A stretch of DNA of 64,000 nucleotides. Origin: JBFWVD01 sp050246915 (GTDB taxonomy: Bacteria; Actinomycetota; Acidimicrobiia; Acidimicrobiales; Ilumatobacteraceae). Both the position numbers and the translations under genes were made by a program. Where the stretch lies: assembly GCA_050246915.1 (NCBI GenBank), contig JBFWVD010000014.1:23409-87408 (forward strand), read 5' to 3'. Shown here in pieces: positions 25,214 through 33,775 of this stretch. Below the pieces are notes generated by a model. It saw nothing but the letters and a program-made list of their open reading frames with translations. It had not been told where the DNA came from and did not search any database. Position 1 is the first letter of the stretch, and each line of letters begins with the position of its first letter.

Positions 25214-25963
25214 ATGCTCCGTCATGTCATCATCGCTGGTGCAGCTCTGGTTGCGCCCGTCCTGCTCGCCGTCCCGGCGTGGGCGCACGTCGACCCTGAT
25301 CCACCGTCGGCCCAGGCGGGAAGTCAACTGTCGGTTGGGTTTACCGTGCGGCACGGTTGCGACGGTTCGCCAACGGTTCAACTCGACATGCGACTCCCCG
25401 ACGGCGTGGCCGATCCTGTTCCCGAACCGCCGGCCGGTTGGTCCGGATCGGTCGCTGGCAACGTTGTCACCTTCACCGGCGGCCCACTTGCGGCGACTGA
25501 GGAGCTCACCTTCCGGGTCCGCATGACCCTGCCGCCGACACCGGACACGACGATCTACTTCCCATTCGTTCAACGCTGCGACACCGGCGAGATCCGCTGG
25601 ATCGACATCCCGGCTGACGGATCCGGAAATCAACTCGACGAACCGGCCCCCGCGATGGGCCTGTTCGGACCTTCGGCCACGACGACTGCCCCTGCCACCA
25701 CTGTGCCCCCTGTGGCGACTGTGCCCCCTGTGACGACGAGCGTCGTCGTCACGTCGGCGATCAGCGCTACAACTCTTGCTCCTCCGTCGAGCAGCGTTAC
25801 AGCCTCGGTGCAACCGTCCACCTCCGCCGATGTGAAGGATGCAGTCACGGACGCAACTGAGGTTGACGGTGGTGGTGGCGGCACAGCCATCTTCGTCGGC
25901 ACGATCCTCGCCGTTGTCCTGCTTGGTGCGGTGGCCGCCGTCCAGGTGCGGCGACGCCGATGA
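25214..25963 (+). CDS. YcnI-type (DUF1775) copper-associated protein
   Basis: 249 residues: a signal peptide ending VPAWAHV, so the mature N-terminus begins with His as in copper-binding YcnI. The DUF1775 domain runs to about residue 145 (VGFTVRHGCDGSPTVQLDMRLPDGV, TIYFPFVQRCDTGEIRW). A Thr/Pro/Ser-rich linker and a C-terminal transmembrane anchor (IFVGTILAVVLLGAVAAV) follow. YcnI proteins bind copper outside the membrane and are usually next to CopC/CopD, as here. It overlaps the next gene by ATGA. Confidence 0.9.
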   Translation: MLRHVIIAGAALVAPVLLAVPAWAHVDPDPPSAQAGSQLSVGFTVRHGCDGSPTVQLDMRLPDGVADPVPEPPAGWSGSVAGNVVTFTGGPLAATEELTFRVRMTLPPTPDTTIYFPFVQRCDTGEIRWIDIPADGSGNQLDEPAPAMGLFGPSATTTAPATTVPPVATVPPVTTSVVVTSAISATTLAPPSSSVTASVQPSTSADVKDAVTDATEVDGGGGGTAIFVGTILAVVLLGAVAAVQVRRRR

Positions 25964-27600
25964 AGTTGACGCCGCGCTTCGGCATCGGTGCGTTGGTGGT
26001 CGCTGTGGTGGTCGCAGTCCCAGCGCGCGCCGCCTTCGCCCACGCCGATCTGGTGACATCACAACCAACGGCCGGAGCGATCCTCGACTTTGCACCGAAC
26101 GACATCACGCTGACCTTCAGCGAGCCGGTCGACCCCGTGGAAGACTCGATCAGGCTCGTCGATGCGTCGGGTGTCGTGCTCGACATCGGTCGAGTCAACC
26201 AAACACGCGGCGTCGACACGCTGGGTACCTCAATCTCCGACGAACTCCCCGACGGGAGCTACGTCATCGCGTGGCGTGCCCTGTCGGCCGACTCTCACCT
26301 CATCAAAGGGGCGCTGGTGTACTCGGTCGGCGACGCCGCGACCACGGACCTCGGCCTCATCCAAGATGTCCTCGACTCGGACAGTGGATCGGACCCGGGC
26401 AGCCGGTGGATCGGCATCGGACGGCTCATCAGCTTCGCCGGGATCGCGCTCTGCAACGGTGGACTGTTCACCGTCGCGGTGTGTGCCCCGGCTCTGCTTG
26501 GAACGCGGCGGGCAGGACGGCTGATGCTCGCCGCTGCGGTGGCGGCCGCCGCGGGCACCGTGGCGATGATCGGCGGGCAGGCCGCGACGATCGGGAGTTC
26601 GGCCACGGACTTGACTGCTGTCATCGACACTCGTTCGGGATCGTGGTGGCTGGCTCGGCTCATCGGCGTCGCGGTGATAGCAGTCGGTGTCCGATTCCGC
26701 GCTCGCTTGACATCAAGCGAGATCGGACGAGTCGTTGCCGTGGTCGGAGCTGTTGGGCTGCTCGTCACTGTCGCGGGTGGGGGACACGCCGTTTCGGGGA
26801 GGGCGATCCCGGTCGGATTCGCGGCCACCGTGATCCACCTCGGAGCGATGTCGGTGTGGGCCGGTGGCCTGGCTGCCATGCTGCTGGTCGTACCGACCAC
26901 GCAGTTGCCGAGTGTTGCGGCGCGGTTCTCCCGCCTGGCCTTGACGGCGGTGATCATTCTGGCCGTGACTGGGCTCGTCAACGCGTTTCGCCAGATCGGT
27001 GGCTTCGGAGAGGTCATCGACGGGGACTACGGCCGATGGCTGATCGCGAAACTTGTCGTGGTCGCCATCGTGGTCGCCATAGCGGCCCGGAGCCGGTCGT
27101 TGCTCCACCGCGACGCTCGGGTGGACGCGTCTGTCGAGGTGGGGAGCGACGACGTAAGCGATGCCACTGGACTCAAAGCATCGATGGCCGCCGAAGCGGT
27201 CGGAATGATGGTGATCTTCGGGCTCACCACCGCGCTCGTCGGCTCGCCACCGCCACGCGTCGCGCCTCCCGCCAACGCGTCGGCGTCGGCGGTACGCGGC
27301 GACCGGATCGCCGAAATCGAACTCGAGCCAGCAGTCACCGGTGGGACCGTGATGCACGTCACGATCGTCTCGCCCAACGGGTCACTCAACGGGGCCGACG
27401 AGATCACCGTCGTGGCGGCGCTCCCCGCACGCCAGGTCGGCCCCCTAGACATCCCAGTGGACATCGCCGGACCGAACCACGTGGTCACCAACGACGCATA
27501 TTTCCCGATCGCCGGGATCTGGGAGATCACCGTGACAGCCCGATTCGGTGAGTTCGACCAGGCGGTGTTCACCGCCCAACTCGAGGTCGACGACAAGTGA
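25960..27600 (+). CDS. CopC-CopD fusion copper protein
   Basis: 546 residues. A signal peptide ends at ARAAFAHAD, leaving a mature N-terminal His. The CopC domain (about 28-125) has TFSEPVDPVEDSIRLVD and the second copper-ligand region ALSADSHLIKGAL. Eight or so CopD transmembrane helices follow (about 145-430). The C-terminal 100 residues form an extracytoplasmic beta domain (IVSPNGSLNGADEITV). CopC binds Cu2+ and CopD is thought to move copper through the membrane. It is coupled by 4-bp overlaps on both sides. Confidence 0.92.
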   Translation: MKLTPRFGIGALVVAVVVAVPARAAFAHADLVTSQPTAGAILDFAPNDITLTFSEPVDPVEDSIRLVDASGVVLDIGRVNQTRGVDTLGTSISDELPDGSYVIAWRALSADSHLIKGALVYSVGDAATTDLGLIQDVLDSDSGSDPGSRWIGIGRLISFAGIALCNGGLFTVAVCAPALLGTRRAGRLMLAAAVAAAAGTVAMIGGQAATIGSSATDLTAVIDTRSGSWWLARLIGVAVIAVGVRFRARLTSSEIGRVVAVVGAVGLLVTVAGGGHAVSGRAIPVGFAATVIHLGAMSVWAGGLAAMLLVVPTTQLPSVAARFSRLALTAVIILAVTGLVNAFRQIGGFGEVIDGDYGRWLIAKLVVVAIVVAIAARSRSLLHRDARVDASVEVGSDDVSDATGLKASMAAEAVGMMVIFGLTTALVGSPPPRVAPPANASASAVRGDRIAEIELEPAVTGGTVMHVTIVSPNGSLNGADEITVVAALPARQVGPLDIPVDIAGPNHVVTNDAYFPIAGIWEITVTARFGEFDQAVFTAQLEVDDK

Positions 27601-28652
27601 CTTCACTTACAAGGAGGCTTCTACCCGTCGTCCTGGTCGCCGCGGCCGTGCTCATTCCGGCCGATACGGCAGCGGCGCACGGCGGCACCGACGTCACGTC
27701 GAACTACCGGACACGAATCGTCGACGCCCCGACAAGCGCCGGGCTGTCGATCGCGATCGTGGATATCGACGGCACCGTAGAGGTCACCTGGAATGGCACC
27801 GGAGTAGTGCAGATCGCCGGATACGAAAACGAGCCCTACCTCCGCATCGATTCATCCGGCGTCTACGAGAACCGCCGTTCACCGGCCACTTACCTCAACC
27901 GGGACCGCTACGCCAACGTTGAAACACCAAAGAATGTCGATCCGGCGGCGTCCCCCGACTGGCAACTCGCTACGCGTGCAACAACGGTCCGTTGGCACGA
28001 CCATCGCACCCACTGGATGAGCGCCCGACCCCCACTAGCGGTCCAGCAAGATCCCGGCAGACGGCACGTCATCATCGAACAGTGGGAGATCCCGGTCACC
28101 GTTGCCGGCGAGACCGGAGTGGTCACTGGGGACCTGATCTGGTCGCCGCCGCCGCCGCTGCTCTTGTGGGTCGCCATGGCGATTGGCATCGGTATGTTGT
28201 CGTGCTGGCTGCTGTGGAGCCGGTGGCAGCGACCGGTAGCAGCGACGCTCGGCATCATTGCCGCGGTGGCGCTGACGGTCGACACCGCCGGATACGTAGC
28301 TGTCTCGACCGACACGCTCGCCAACCGCATCTGGGCCTTCATCTACGCCGCGTTAGCCACCTGGGCGGCTGGCCGTCTCATTGTTCACGCGCTGCGCCGC
28401 ACACCGCACCCGACGCTGGCCATGAGCGCGGCGGGACTCATCGCCGCGCTCATGGGCGGCGTCGATCGGTTCGACGTTCTCACCAACAGCGAGATCTACA
28501 CCGCCCTACCCCCGAGCGCGTCGCGGGCGGCTACGACGCTGTGTCTCGGGATCGGCGTGGCGCTGGTGGTTCGGTTCCTGGTGTACCTGCTCGCCCTCTC
28601 GACCGGGCAGGCCGAACCGGCTGGCACGAACCCCGTGCTCGAGGCGGCATGA
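27597..28652 (+). CDS. Signal-peptide membrane protein of the copper operon
   Basis: 351 residues, GTG start overlapping the CopCD stop. A signal peptide ends at TAAAHGG. The ectodomain (about 25-180) has His-rich stretches (VRWHDHRTHWMS), and five transmembrane helices follow (about 185-335). No named family is recognised, though proteins of this layout recur behind CopCD genes. The His clusters suggest a periplasmic copper site; this is inference. Confidence 0.72.
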   Translation: MTSLTRRLLPVVLVAAAVLIPADTAAAHGGTDVTSNYRTRIVDAPTSAGLSIAIVDIDGTVEVTWNGTGVVQIAGYENEPYLRIDSSGVYENRRSPATYLNRDRYANVETPKNVDPAASPDWQLATRATTVRWHDHRTHWMSARPPLAVQQDPGRRHVIIEQWEIPVTVAGETGVVTGDLIWSPPPPLLLWVAMAIGIGMLSCWLLWSRWQRPVAATLGIIAAVALTVDTAGYVAVSTDTLANRIWAFIYAALATWAAGRLIVHALRRTPHPTLAMSAAGLIAALMGGVDRFDVLTNSEIYTALPPSASRAATTLCLGIGVALVVRFLVYLLALSTGQAEPAGTNPVLEAA

Positions 28653-29350
28653 TCCACCGACCGCACGCAACGACCCTTCGGCCCAACAACGCGGTCCGTT
28701 GGGGCGTCACCCACACCGTGGCCGCGTACCTGGTCGGCCTCATCGTTGGGAACTTGTTGTTCACTCTGGCCGGCGGCGACACATCCTCGGCGACGACCAC
28801 GGTCGCGATTCATGTGGCGTCAGTGAGCGGCCTCTGGCTCGGTTTCGTCGGGGGACCCCTCCTCCTCACCCGTTGGCTCGGGTCAGGTTCCCTGCGAGCC
28901 GACTACGGGCTCAGCATCCGATCCATCGACATCCCCATTGGCATCGTCGCTGGGGTCGTGACCCAGATCCTCGTCGTGCCCGCCGTGTCATGGCCGATCG
29001 AGCACCTGTGGTCGGTCAACGTCGATGAACCGGCCCGCAACCTGCTCGACGCCACGAGCGGTCCCCGACTCATCCTGTACTTCATCATTACCATCGCGGG
29101 ACCTGTCGCCGAGGAGCTGTTCTTCCGAGGGTTGCTTCTACGCTCCCTTGCTCGATGGCTCAACGACATCGGCGCAGTGACCGTCTCGGCATTGCTGTTC
29201 GCGCTTACCCACTACCAAGCCGCGCAGATCCCAGGGCTCTTCGTCATCGGATACGTCCTCGCCGCGCTCACCCGCTACTCCGGCCGGCTCGGCCCCGCCA
29301 TCGTGGCGCACATGGCGTTCAACGCCACCGCACTAATCCTGGCTACGTAG
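28649..29350 (+). CDS. CPBP-family intramembrane metalloprotease
   Basis: About 233 residues, ATG overlapping the previous stop; the open frame upstream is shadow. Six or so helices. The CPBP/Abi signature is present: GPVAEELFFRGLLLRSL (EExxxR) and FALTHYQAAQIPGLF (FxxxH), with a final His near HMAFNATA. These proteases cleave membrane proteins. In this operon it could process the anti-sigma factor at 24563; that idea is speculative. Confidence 0.88.
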   Translation: MIHRPHATTLRPNNAVRWGVTHTVAAYLVGLIVGNLLFTLAGGDTSSATTTVAIHVASVSGLWLGFVGGPLLLTRWLGSGSLRADYGLSIRSIDIPIGIVAGVVTQILVVPAVSWPIEHLWSVNVDEPARNLLDATSGPRLILYFIITIAGPVAEELFFRGLLLRSLARWLNDIGAVTVSALLFALTHYQAAQIPGLFVIGYVLAALTRYSGRLGPAIVAHMAFNATALILAT

Positions 29351-29457
29351 CCTTCACGGCTCGATCACACCGTCCCGACCGGAGCAGGGACGGTGCACTC
29401 GAGCAGCACGATCTCGACGGCCAGCGTTCATCGGCCAGCGTCAGACATGCGCCACGG

Positions 29458-29838
29458 CTAGCCACCGTCAGCCTCGAGGGAGCGGATGTAGGCGACGATC
29501 TCGGCGAGCTCGTCGTCGGTCAACGTGATCGAGGGCATCTCGATGCCGAATCCGGCAACGCGCTTTGCCCCTGGCGTCCGGATCGACTCGAGGAGATAGG
29601 GATCGTCGGCGATGACCACCGATCCGTCGGACAAGGTGACGTCGGACCCAGCGAGTCCCACGAACGACGGACCGACACCACCTTGACCGGTGGCGCCGTG
29701 GCACGCAGCGCACCCGAGCCGTTGCATGATCGCCAGCGCCCGTTGTGCCCCGGGCCGATCACCCGACTGATCCGCCTCACCCGTCGAACATGAAGTCGCT
29801 AGCGTGAGCAAGAGTGCGAAATTCGCCAACGTCCTCAT
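29458..29838 (-). CDS. Mono-heme cytochrome c lipoprotein
   Basis: About 126 residues from the ATG at 29838. The lipobox is LTLATSCSTG, so it is anchored outside the membrane. One heme-binding site, LGCAACHGATGQGG, and an axial Met in FGIEMPSITLTDDELAEIVAYIRSL are present. It closely resembles the protein at 55898 in layout and in the closing motif. It may pass electrons to a metal oxidase or respiratory enzyme. No partner is adjacent. Confidence 0.87.
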   Translation of the reverse strand: MRTLANFALLLTLATSCSTGEADQSGDRPGAQRALAIMQRLGCAACHGATGQGGVGPSFVGLAGSDVTLSDGSVVIADDPYLLESIRTPGAKRVAGFGIEMPSITLTDDELAEIVAYIRSLEADGG

Positions 29839-29974
29839 AGTCAAATGGTCGGTTTCAAGATGCACGGAGTTCCCGACACGCACCATGCTCTGGCGGCGGC
29901 CGGGACATTTGCGATTCCGCAGAGGAATGTCGGTGGAGCCGGGGCCGCTGAATGATCGACGGGCGAACCGGGCG

Positions 29975-30130
29975 TCAGCGCTCGCGGCCGCGGCGCTGTG
30001 CTGCGACAGCGCGGGCGAGGCCAACGGCTGCGGTCCCGACCAATATCACCAGGATTGCGATGGCCACCAGGTCGCCTACATGCACGTGTCCATCCTCCAC
30101 CATCTCCGGTGGCGCACGTGGCGAGCTCAT
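29975..30130 (-). CDS. Possible 51-residue single-helix membrane protein
   Basis: From the ATG at 30130: a polar N-terminus with His and Glu (EMVEDGHVHVGD), one transmembrane segment (LVAIAILVILVGTAAVGLARAV) and a basic tail (AAQRRGRER). The shape is that of a real small membrane protein, but the ribosome-binding site is weak (AGGCAGC) and no homologue is recognised. It is upstream of the cytochrome c gene on the same strand. Confidence 0.4.
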   Translation of the reverse strand: MSSPRAPPEMVEDGHVHVGDLVAIAILVILVGTAAVGLARAVAAQRRGRER

Positions 30131-30520
30131 AAGAGCTGCCTGCGGGTCAGGTGGTGTTGACGGTGTCCAAGATGGCTTGGAGGTCGTCCCGAATGGGCAT
30201 GGCAAACGTGGGCCGACGTGTCTTTTGCCCACCGGGTAGTGCTCGGGGCCGGCCCCGTCGCGGCGATGATGATGCTGCCCAACTGCCCAACTGCCCAACT
30301 CCTCATGTCGACCACGCGCCCTTCAGCTATGGGCGGCCTAGCCGGGTAGTCCAGGCCAAATTCCGGCAACCCCTATAGACCTCGATAGTTCGGGTCGATC
30401 GATTGTGGTCCTGCTCAACGTGCGCGTACGCCGGATCCCTGATCGACACCATCGCATCACGCGAGGTTCCGGCCGACAATGGGAATTGCAGCACTCGCTC
30501 AACGTGGCGCCGGATGCCCC
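30131..30520. other. No gene supported
   Basis: About 390 bp between the small membrane protein and the ArsR gene. CCCAACTG occurs in three near-tandem copies around 30278-30300 (TGCCCAACTGCCCAACTGCCCAACTCC). Otherwise nothing was recognised. Confidence 0.4.
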
Positions 30521-30907
30521 TTACGTGGTGGGCTGGTGGCGGAGGTGTTCGGCGGATACGTCGAGGAGAAGTCGGACGTGTGCATCGTTGAGCGAGTAGT
30601 AGACCATTCGACCGCTCTTGCGGTTGCGGACCACGCCAGCGGTTCGTAACAGGCGCAGCGCATGCGAGATCGACGTCTCCGGCGCGTCAACCACGGCCGC
30701 GAGGTCGCAGACGCAGAGCTCACCGACCTCTACCAGGGCGTACAAGATCTGTACGCGGGTGGGGTCGCCGAGGAGTCGGAACAGCTCGGTGAGTTGCTGT
30801 GCCTCGTGGTCGGGGATCATCCGCACTTTGGCGGCAGCGACGCGGTCGTGGTCGACGATACGCACTCCGCACGCGTCGGGGTCGAGGGGTCTGACGGTTG
30901 CAGCCAT
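30521..30907 (-). CDS. ArsR/SmtB-family metal repressor
   Basis: 128 residues from the ATG at 30907, which overlaps the ZIP stop (TGATG). It is a winged helix with FRLLGDPTRVQILYAL, the metal-binding helix ELCVCDLAAV, the recognition region SHALRLLRTAGVV and C-terminal HVRLLLDVSAEHLRHQ. An N-terminal Cys (DACGVRIVD) may complete the site. As the last gene of the CDF-ZIP-ArsR operon it probably autoregulates from the site at 32634. Confidence 0.9.
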   Translation of the reverse strand: MAATVRPLDPDACGVRIVDHDRVAAAKVRMIPDHEAQQLTELFRLLGDPTRVQILYALVEVGELCVCDLAAVVDAPETSISHALRLLRTAGVVRNRKSGRMVYYSLNDAHVRLLLDVSAEHLRHQPTT

Positions 30908-31635
30908 CAGTTCGGACCTCCTGCTGAGAGCGAGATCAGAAGTATTCCAAGGAACCCGACAAAGAACATCGCCGTCGCAAGCGGGGTGTCTTTGACTTCG
31001 TGTGCTTCGGCGAGGAGTTCCTCGGTCACCAGGTACAGCAACGCAACGGTGCCGAATGCGAGCACCGCAGCGAATGGCGTCACGGGCAGTGAAGCCAATG
31101 GTCCGATGCCCAGCAGCGCGCCGACAGGGAGCGTCAATGACGTCGCGGTCGTCACGGCAACAACCTGCCGCCTGCTGGCACCGGCAGTCTGCAACGCGGT
31201 GGCGACCGAGAGTCCGAGGAATGCCAGCTCGAATGTCAACGCGATGGTCAAGACTCGTCCCTGGCGCGCTTGCTCGGAGAATGCGACCCCCATCAGAACG
31301 CCGTCGAGCAGCATGTCGAACGCGATCAGAAGGACAACCCCGACCGCAGCGCGCTGGCCACCGAGCGCCTCGTAGCGGTCCGATAGCCGGCCGAGGAGCA
31401 GCATCACCACGACTCCGGCCACGAAGCCGATGACCGTGCCGGTCTGGGAGTGTTCGCGGATCAGGTCCGGGAGCAACTCGAGCGATGCGGCGGCGAACAC
31501 GAGACCGGCGGCGACATGCTGGACGACGCTGCGTACACGCTCGCCGGCAGGCCTGCTGGCTGCGACCACCGAGCCGCCGACTGAGGTCACAATCGGTACA
31601 GCGACGAAACCGATCATCGTCGCCACGGCAGTCAT
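30907..31635 (-). CDS. ZIP-like metal transporter
   Basis: About 242 residues from the ATG at 31635 (the frame is open to 31677), overlapping the CDF stop by ATGA. There are eight helices. HVAAGLVFAAASLELLP and FDMLLDGVLMGVAF fit ZIP helices 4 and 5, but the usual second His-rich HEIPEG motif is replaced by FDMLLDG. It therefore looks like a divergent ZIP relative, and transport direction is unclear. It is translated with an exporter and a repressor, which argues for a detoxifying or balancing role. Confidence 0.75.
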   Translation of the reverse strand: MTAVATMIGFVAVPIVTSVGGSVVAASRPAGERVRSVVQHVAAGLVFAAASLELLPDLIREHSQTGTVIGFVAGVVVMLLLGRLSDRYEALGGQRAAVGVVLLIAFDMLLDGVLMGVAFSEQARQGRVLTIALTFELAFLGLSVATALQTAGASRRQVVAVTTATSLTLPVGALLGIGPLASLPVTPFAAVLAFGTVALLYLVTEELLAEAHEVKDTPLATAMFFVGFLGILLISLSAGGPN

Positions 31636-32645
31636 CGAGTGTTCCCGTGCTCGTCGTCGTGGCCGTGAGCGCTCCATTCGGGACCGGCGTTGGTTGGTGA
31701 GTCGATTGCGCAGAAACCTTCATTTACTCCGCACGTCTCGCACTCCAACTCGAGCGTCGCATGGCTGATTCGAAACTGCCCGCCTATTTTTGACTTCACT
31801 CTCGCGCCGACAATTTGCGCTTCTTCGAGTGAGGGGTGCCCTGCGAGTACCACGTGTGCGGACATGGCCCGGACATCGCTCGACAACGTCCAGACGTGGA
31901 GGTCGTGTACGGATTCGACGCCCTCGACCGCCGCCATCTTGTCGGTCAACGAGTTCACGTCAAGTCCTGGCGGGGTGGACTCGAGTAGGACGTCGGCGGT
32001 TGCCCGAAGCAGTTGCACGCCCTGTACTCCGATCACCAACGAGATGAGCAGCGAGACCGCTGGATCCAGCCAATACCAGCCGTCGGTCAACAGGATCACC
32101 AGCCCGGCGAGCGCGAGGCCGATCGATACGGCGCCGTCGGAGATCATGTGCAACAGTGCCGAGCGCATGTTGAGGTCATGCGAGTCCCCGCCGGCGTCGG
32201 GTTCATGGTCATCATGCTCGTCGTGTGCATGACCGACGCCGCCCAGCGCTGCTGCGGCCCCGAAATTCGCGGCGGCGGCAATGAACGCCACCACGACCAC
32301 GAGCCCGCCCTGGACCGGCTGCGGTTCAGCCAGGCGACGGATCGATTCGAATCCGATGAGTGCGCAAACGATCAGGATGCTTGCCGCGTTGGCCTGCGCG
32401 GCGAGGATCGTTCCACGGTGATAGCCGAACGACCTCGACGCGTTTGCCCGACGTCGAGCGAGCCGAACTGCGATGAGCGAGACGACGATCGCCGCCACGT
32501 CGGTCACGTTGTGCGCGGCATCGGCAAGCAAGCCAAGCGACGCGGCGATGACGCCGACCACTACCTGCACGACCACGATCACAATGTTCAAGCCGAGAGC
32601 GATGTGCAGCCTGCGACCCCTGTTCGCGCTGACATCTGAAGACAT
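31632..32645 (-). CDS. Cation diffusion facilitator (CzcD-type Zn/Cd/Co exporter)
   Basis: 337 residues. Six helices, with metal ligands AHNVTD in helix 2 and HMISD in helix 5, a His-rich loop (GHAHDEHDDHEPDAGGDSHD) between helices 4 and 5, and the cytoplasmic CDF domain (VEGVESVHDLHVWTLSSD). An unusual tail adds CETCGVNEGFC and HGHDDEHGNTR, more possible metal ligands. It exports divalent cations using the proton gradient. It is the first gene of the operon, and a dyad overlaps its start. Confidence 0.93.
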   Translation of the reverse strand: MSSDVSANRGRRLHIALGLNIVIVVVQVVVGVIAASLGLLADAAHNVTDVAAIVVSLIAVRLARRRANASRSFGYHRGTILAAQANAASILIVCALIGFESIRRLAEPQPVQGGLVVVVAFIAAAANFGAAAALGGVGHAHDEHDDHEPDAGGDSHDLNMRSALLHMISDGAVSIGLALAGLVILLTDGWYWLDPAVSLLISLVIGVQGVQLLRATADVLLESTPPGLDVNSLTDKMAAVEGVESVHDLHVWTLSSDVRAMSAHVVLAGHPSLEEAQIVGARVKSKIGGQFRISHATLELECETCGVNEGFCAIDSPTNAGPEWSAHGHDDEHGNTR

Positions 32646-32653
32646 GATCAGAT
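32634..32653. promoter_or_regulatory. Dyad at the CDF-operon start (ArsR operator candidate)
   Basis: ATCTGA and TCAGAT are separated by 8 bp, and the dyad spans the ATG of the CDF gene (32643-32645). The position suits a repressor of a leaderless or short-leader message. Confidence 0.5.
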
Positions 32654-32856
32654 ATTGCCATCATGACGGTCGGCGGGCAACCATGGTGGGCCTGGCGAGC
32701 AACCCCGCAGTCGGCGCCTCATGCGTGTAGTGGGCTCGACTCACTCACCGTGACGTTGCCACGACCATCTCGAACCGGCGCGTGGGTCACCGGGCTCGCG
32801 AAGTGGTGAACCAGTGGGTGCCGTGAGGATCGGCGGGGGTGTGGTGGGCGATGTCG

Positions 32857-33009
32857 ATGAGGCCGCCCTACTGCGTGTTCGCCGACGAGGCAGTAAATGT
32901 GCTGCGCCGACGTGGACGTCGTGCTCGACGTCTCGAGGACGGGTTCCCCGAATGGCGCAACGCTCACCTCCCCATCGAGTCGAGCGCTCCTGAGGGGATC
33001 ACGACATGA
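32857..33009 (+). pseudogene. C-terminal remnant of an ArsR-rhodanese fusion protein
   Basis: A 50-residue plus-strand frame starting MRPPYCVFADEAVNVLRRRG and continuing ARRLEDGFPEWRNAHLPIE. This is the end of a rhodanese domain: the active-site loop with Cys in PYC, then the closing LEDGFPEW motif. It is typical of ArsR-rhodanese regulators found in arsenic and metal loci. No winged-helix part remains upstream. It points to an older regulator lost from this place. Confidence 0.6.
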
Positions 33010-33124
33010 ACAGTCTGATCGTTTGGCAAGGCTCTGCCTACGGCGACGAAGACAACAGCGCGCGCCTCGCGACCAACCCGGCCAAGCAATGCCACGGTCG
33101 CCGCGGTGCCCGTGGCCAGGCGGC

Positions 33125-33775
33125 TCACGGACCGTGCGGTCGGAGCGAGGTGAGGAGCGCCTCGACGCGTCGACGGATCTCATCGCGGATCGGTCGAACG
33201 GCGCTGAGGTCTTGTCCTGCGGGATCGGCGAGTTCCCAGTCCTCGTAGCGTTTGCCGGGATAGAGCGGACAGGCGTCGCCGCATCCCATGGTGATGACAA
33301 CATCGGCGGCTCGGACGATCTCGTCGGTCCACGGTTTTGGGAACTCTTCGGTGACGTCGATCCCGACTTCTGACATCGCGGCGATCGCCGACGGGTTGAT
33401 CTGCGAGGCCGGTTCGGAACCGCCGGAGTAGACGGTGACGCGATCACCGGCGAGATGGCGCAGCCAGCCTGCCGCCATCTGTGACCGGCCGGCGTTGTGA
33501 ACGCACAGGAAAAGAACGGTCGGTATGGTCGACGGGAGTGAACCTTCGACGTTGCCGAGGGCACGCAAGCGGTCTTTGGTGAACTTCTCGGTGAGCACTG
33601 GCAGGAAGCTGGTGATCGTGGCGGTCGGGGCGAGCTTTTCGAGGGAGTCGATGACGAGCCGTTGGATCGTTTCGGGTCCGAACGTGCCGGAGAACTGCGC
33701 TTGCAGGGTCGCGGTGACCCGGTTCACGAGTTGGCGTTGATCGAGGGGCATCGACTCGAGGAAGTTGTCGGTCAT
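33125..33775 (-). CDS. arsC: Arsenate reductase with N-terminal helical domain
   Basis: 216 residues. Residues 1-75 form a three-helix domain seen in actinobacterial ArsC proteins (LVNRVTATLQAQF, ERFTK-like helix). The rest is a low-molecular-weight phosphatase fold with the catalytic loop LCVHNAGRSQMAAGW (Cys about 91) and MGCGDACPLYPGKRYEDWELADPAGQ. Such enzymes reduce arsenate to arsenite, probably with mycothiol in actinobacteria. It overlaps the second arsC by ATGA. It is the last gene of the operon. Confidence 0.92.
   Translation of the reverse strand: MTDNFLESMPLDQRQLVNRVTATLQAQFSGTFGPETIQRLVIDSLEKLAPTATITSFLPVLTEKFTKDRLRALGNVEGSLPSTIPTVLFLCVHNAGRSQMAAGWLRHLAGDRVTVYSGGSEPASQINPSAIAAMSEVGIDVTEEFPKPWTDEIVRAADVVITMGCGDACPLYPGKRYEDWELADPAGQDLSAVRPIRDEIRRRVEALLTSLRPHGP

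Noticed and set aside
32719..33564. Long minus-strand frame over the ArsC end
   Set aside because: It overlaps the clear arsC gene and the rhodanese remnant and has antisense-type composition.
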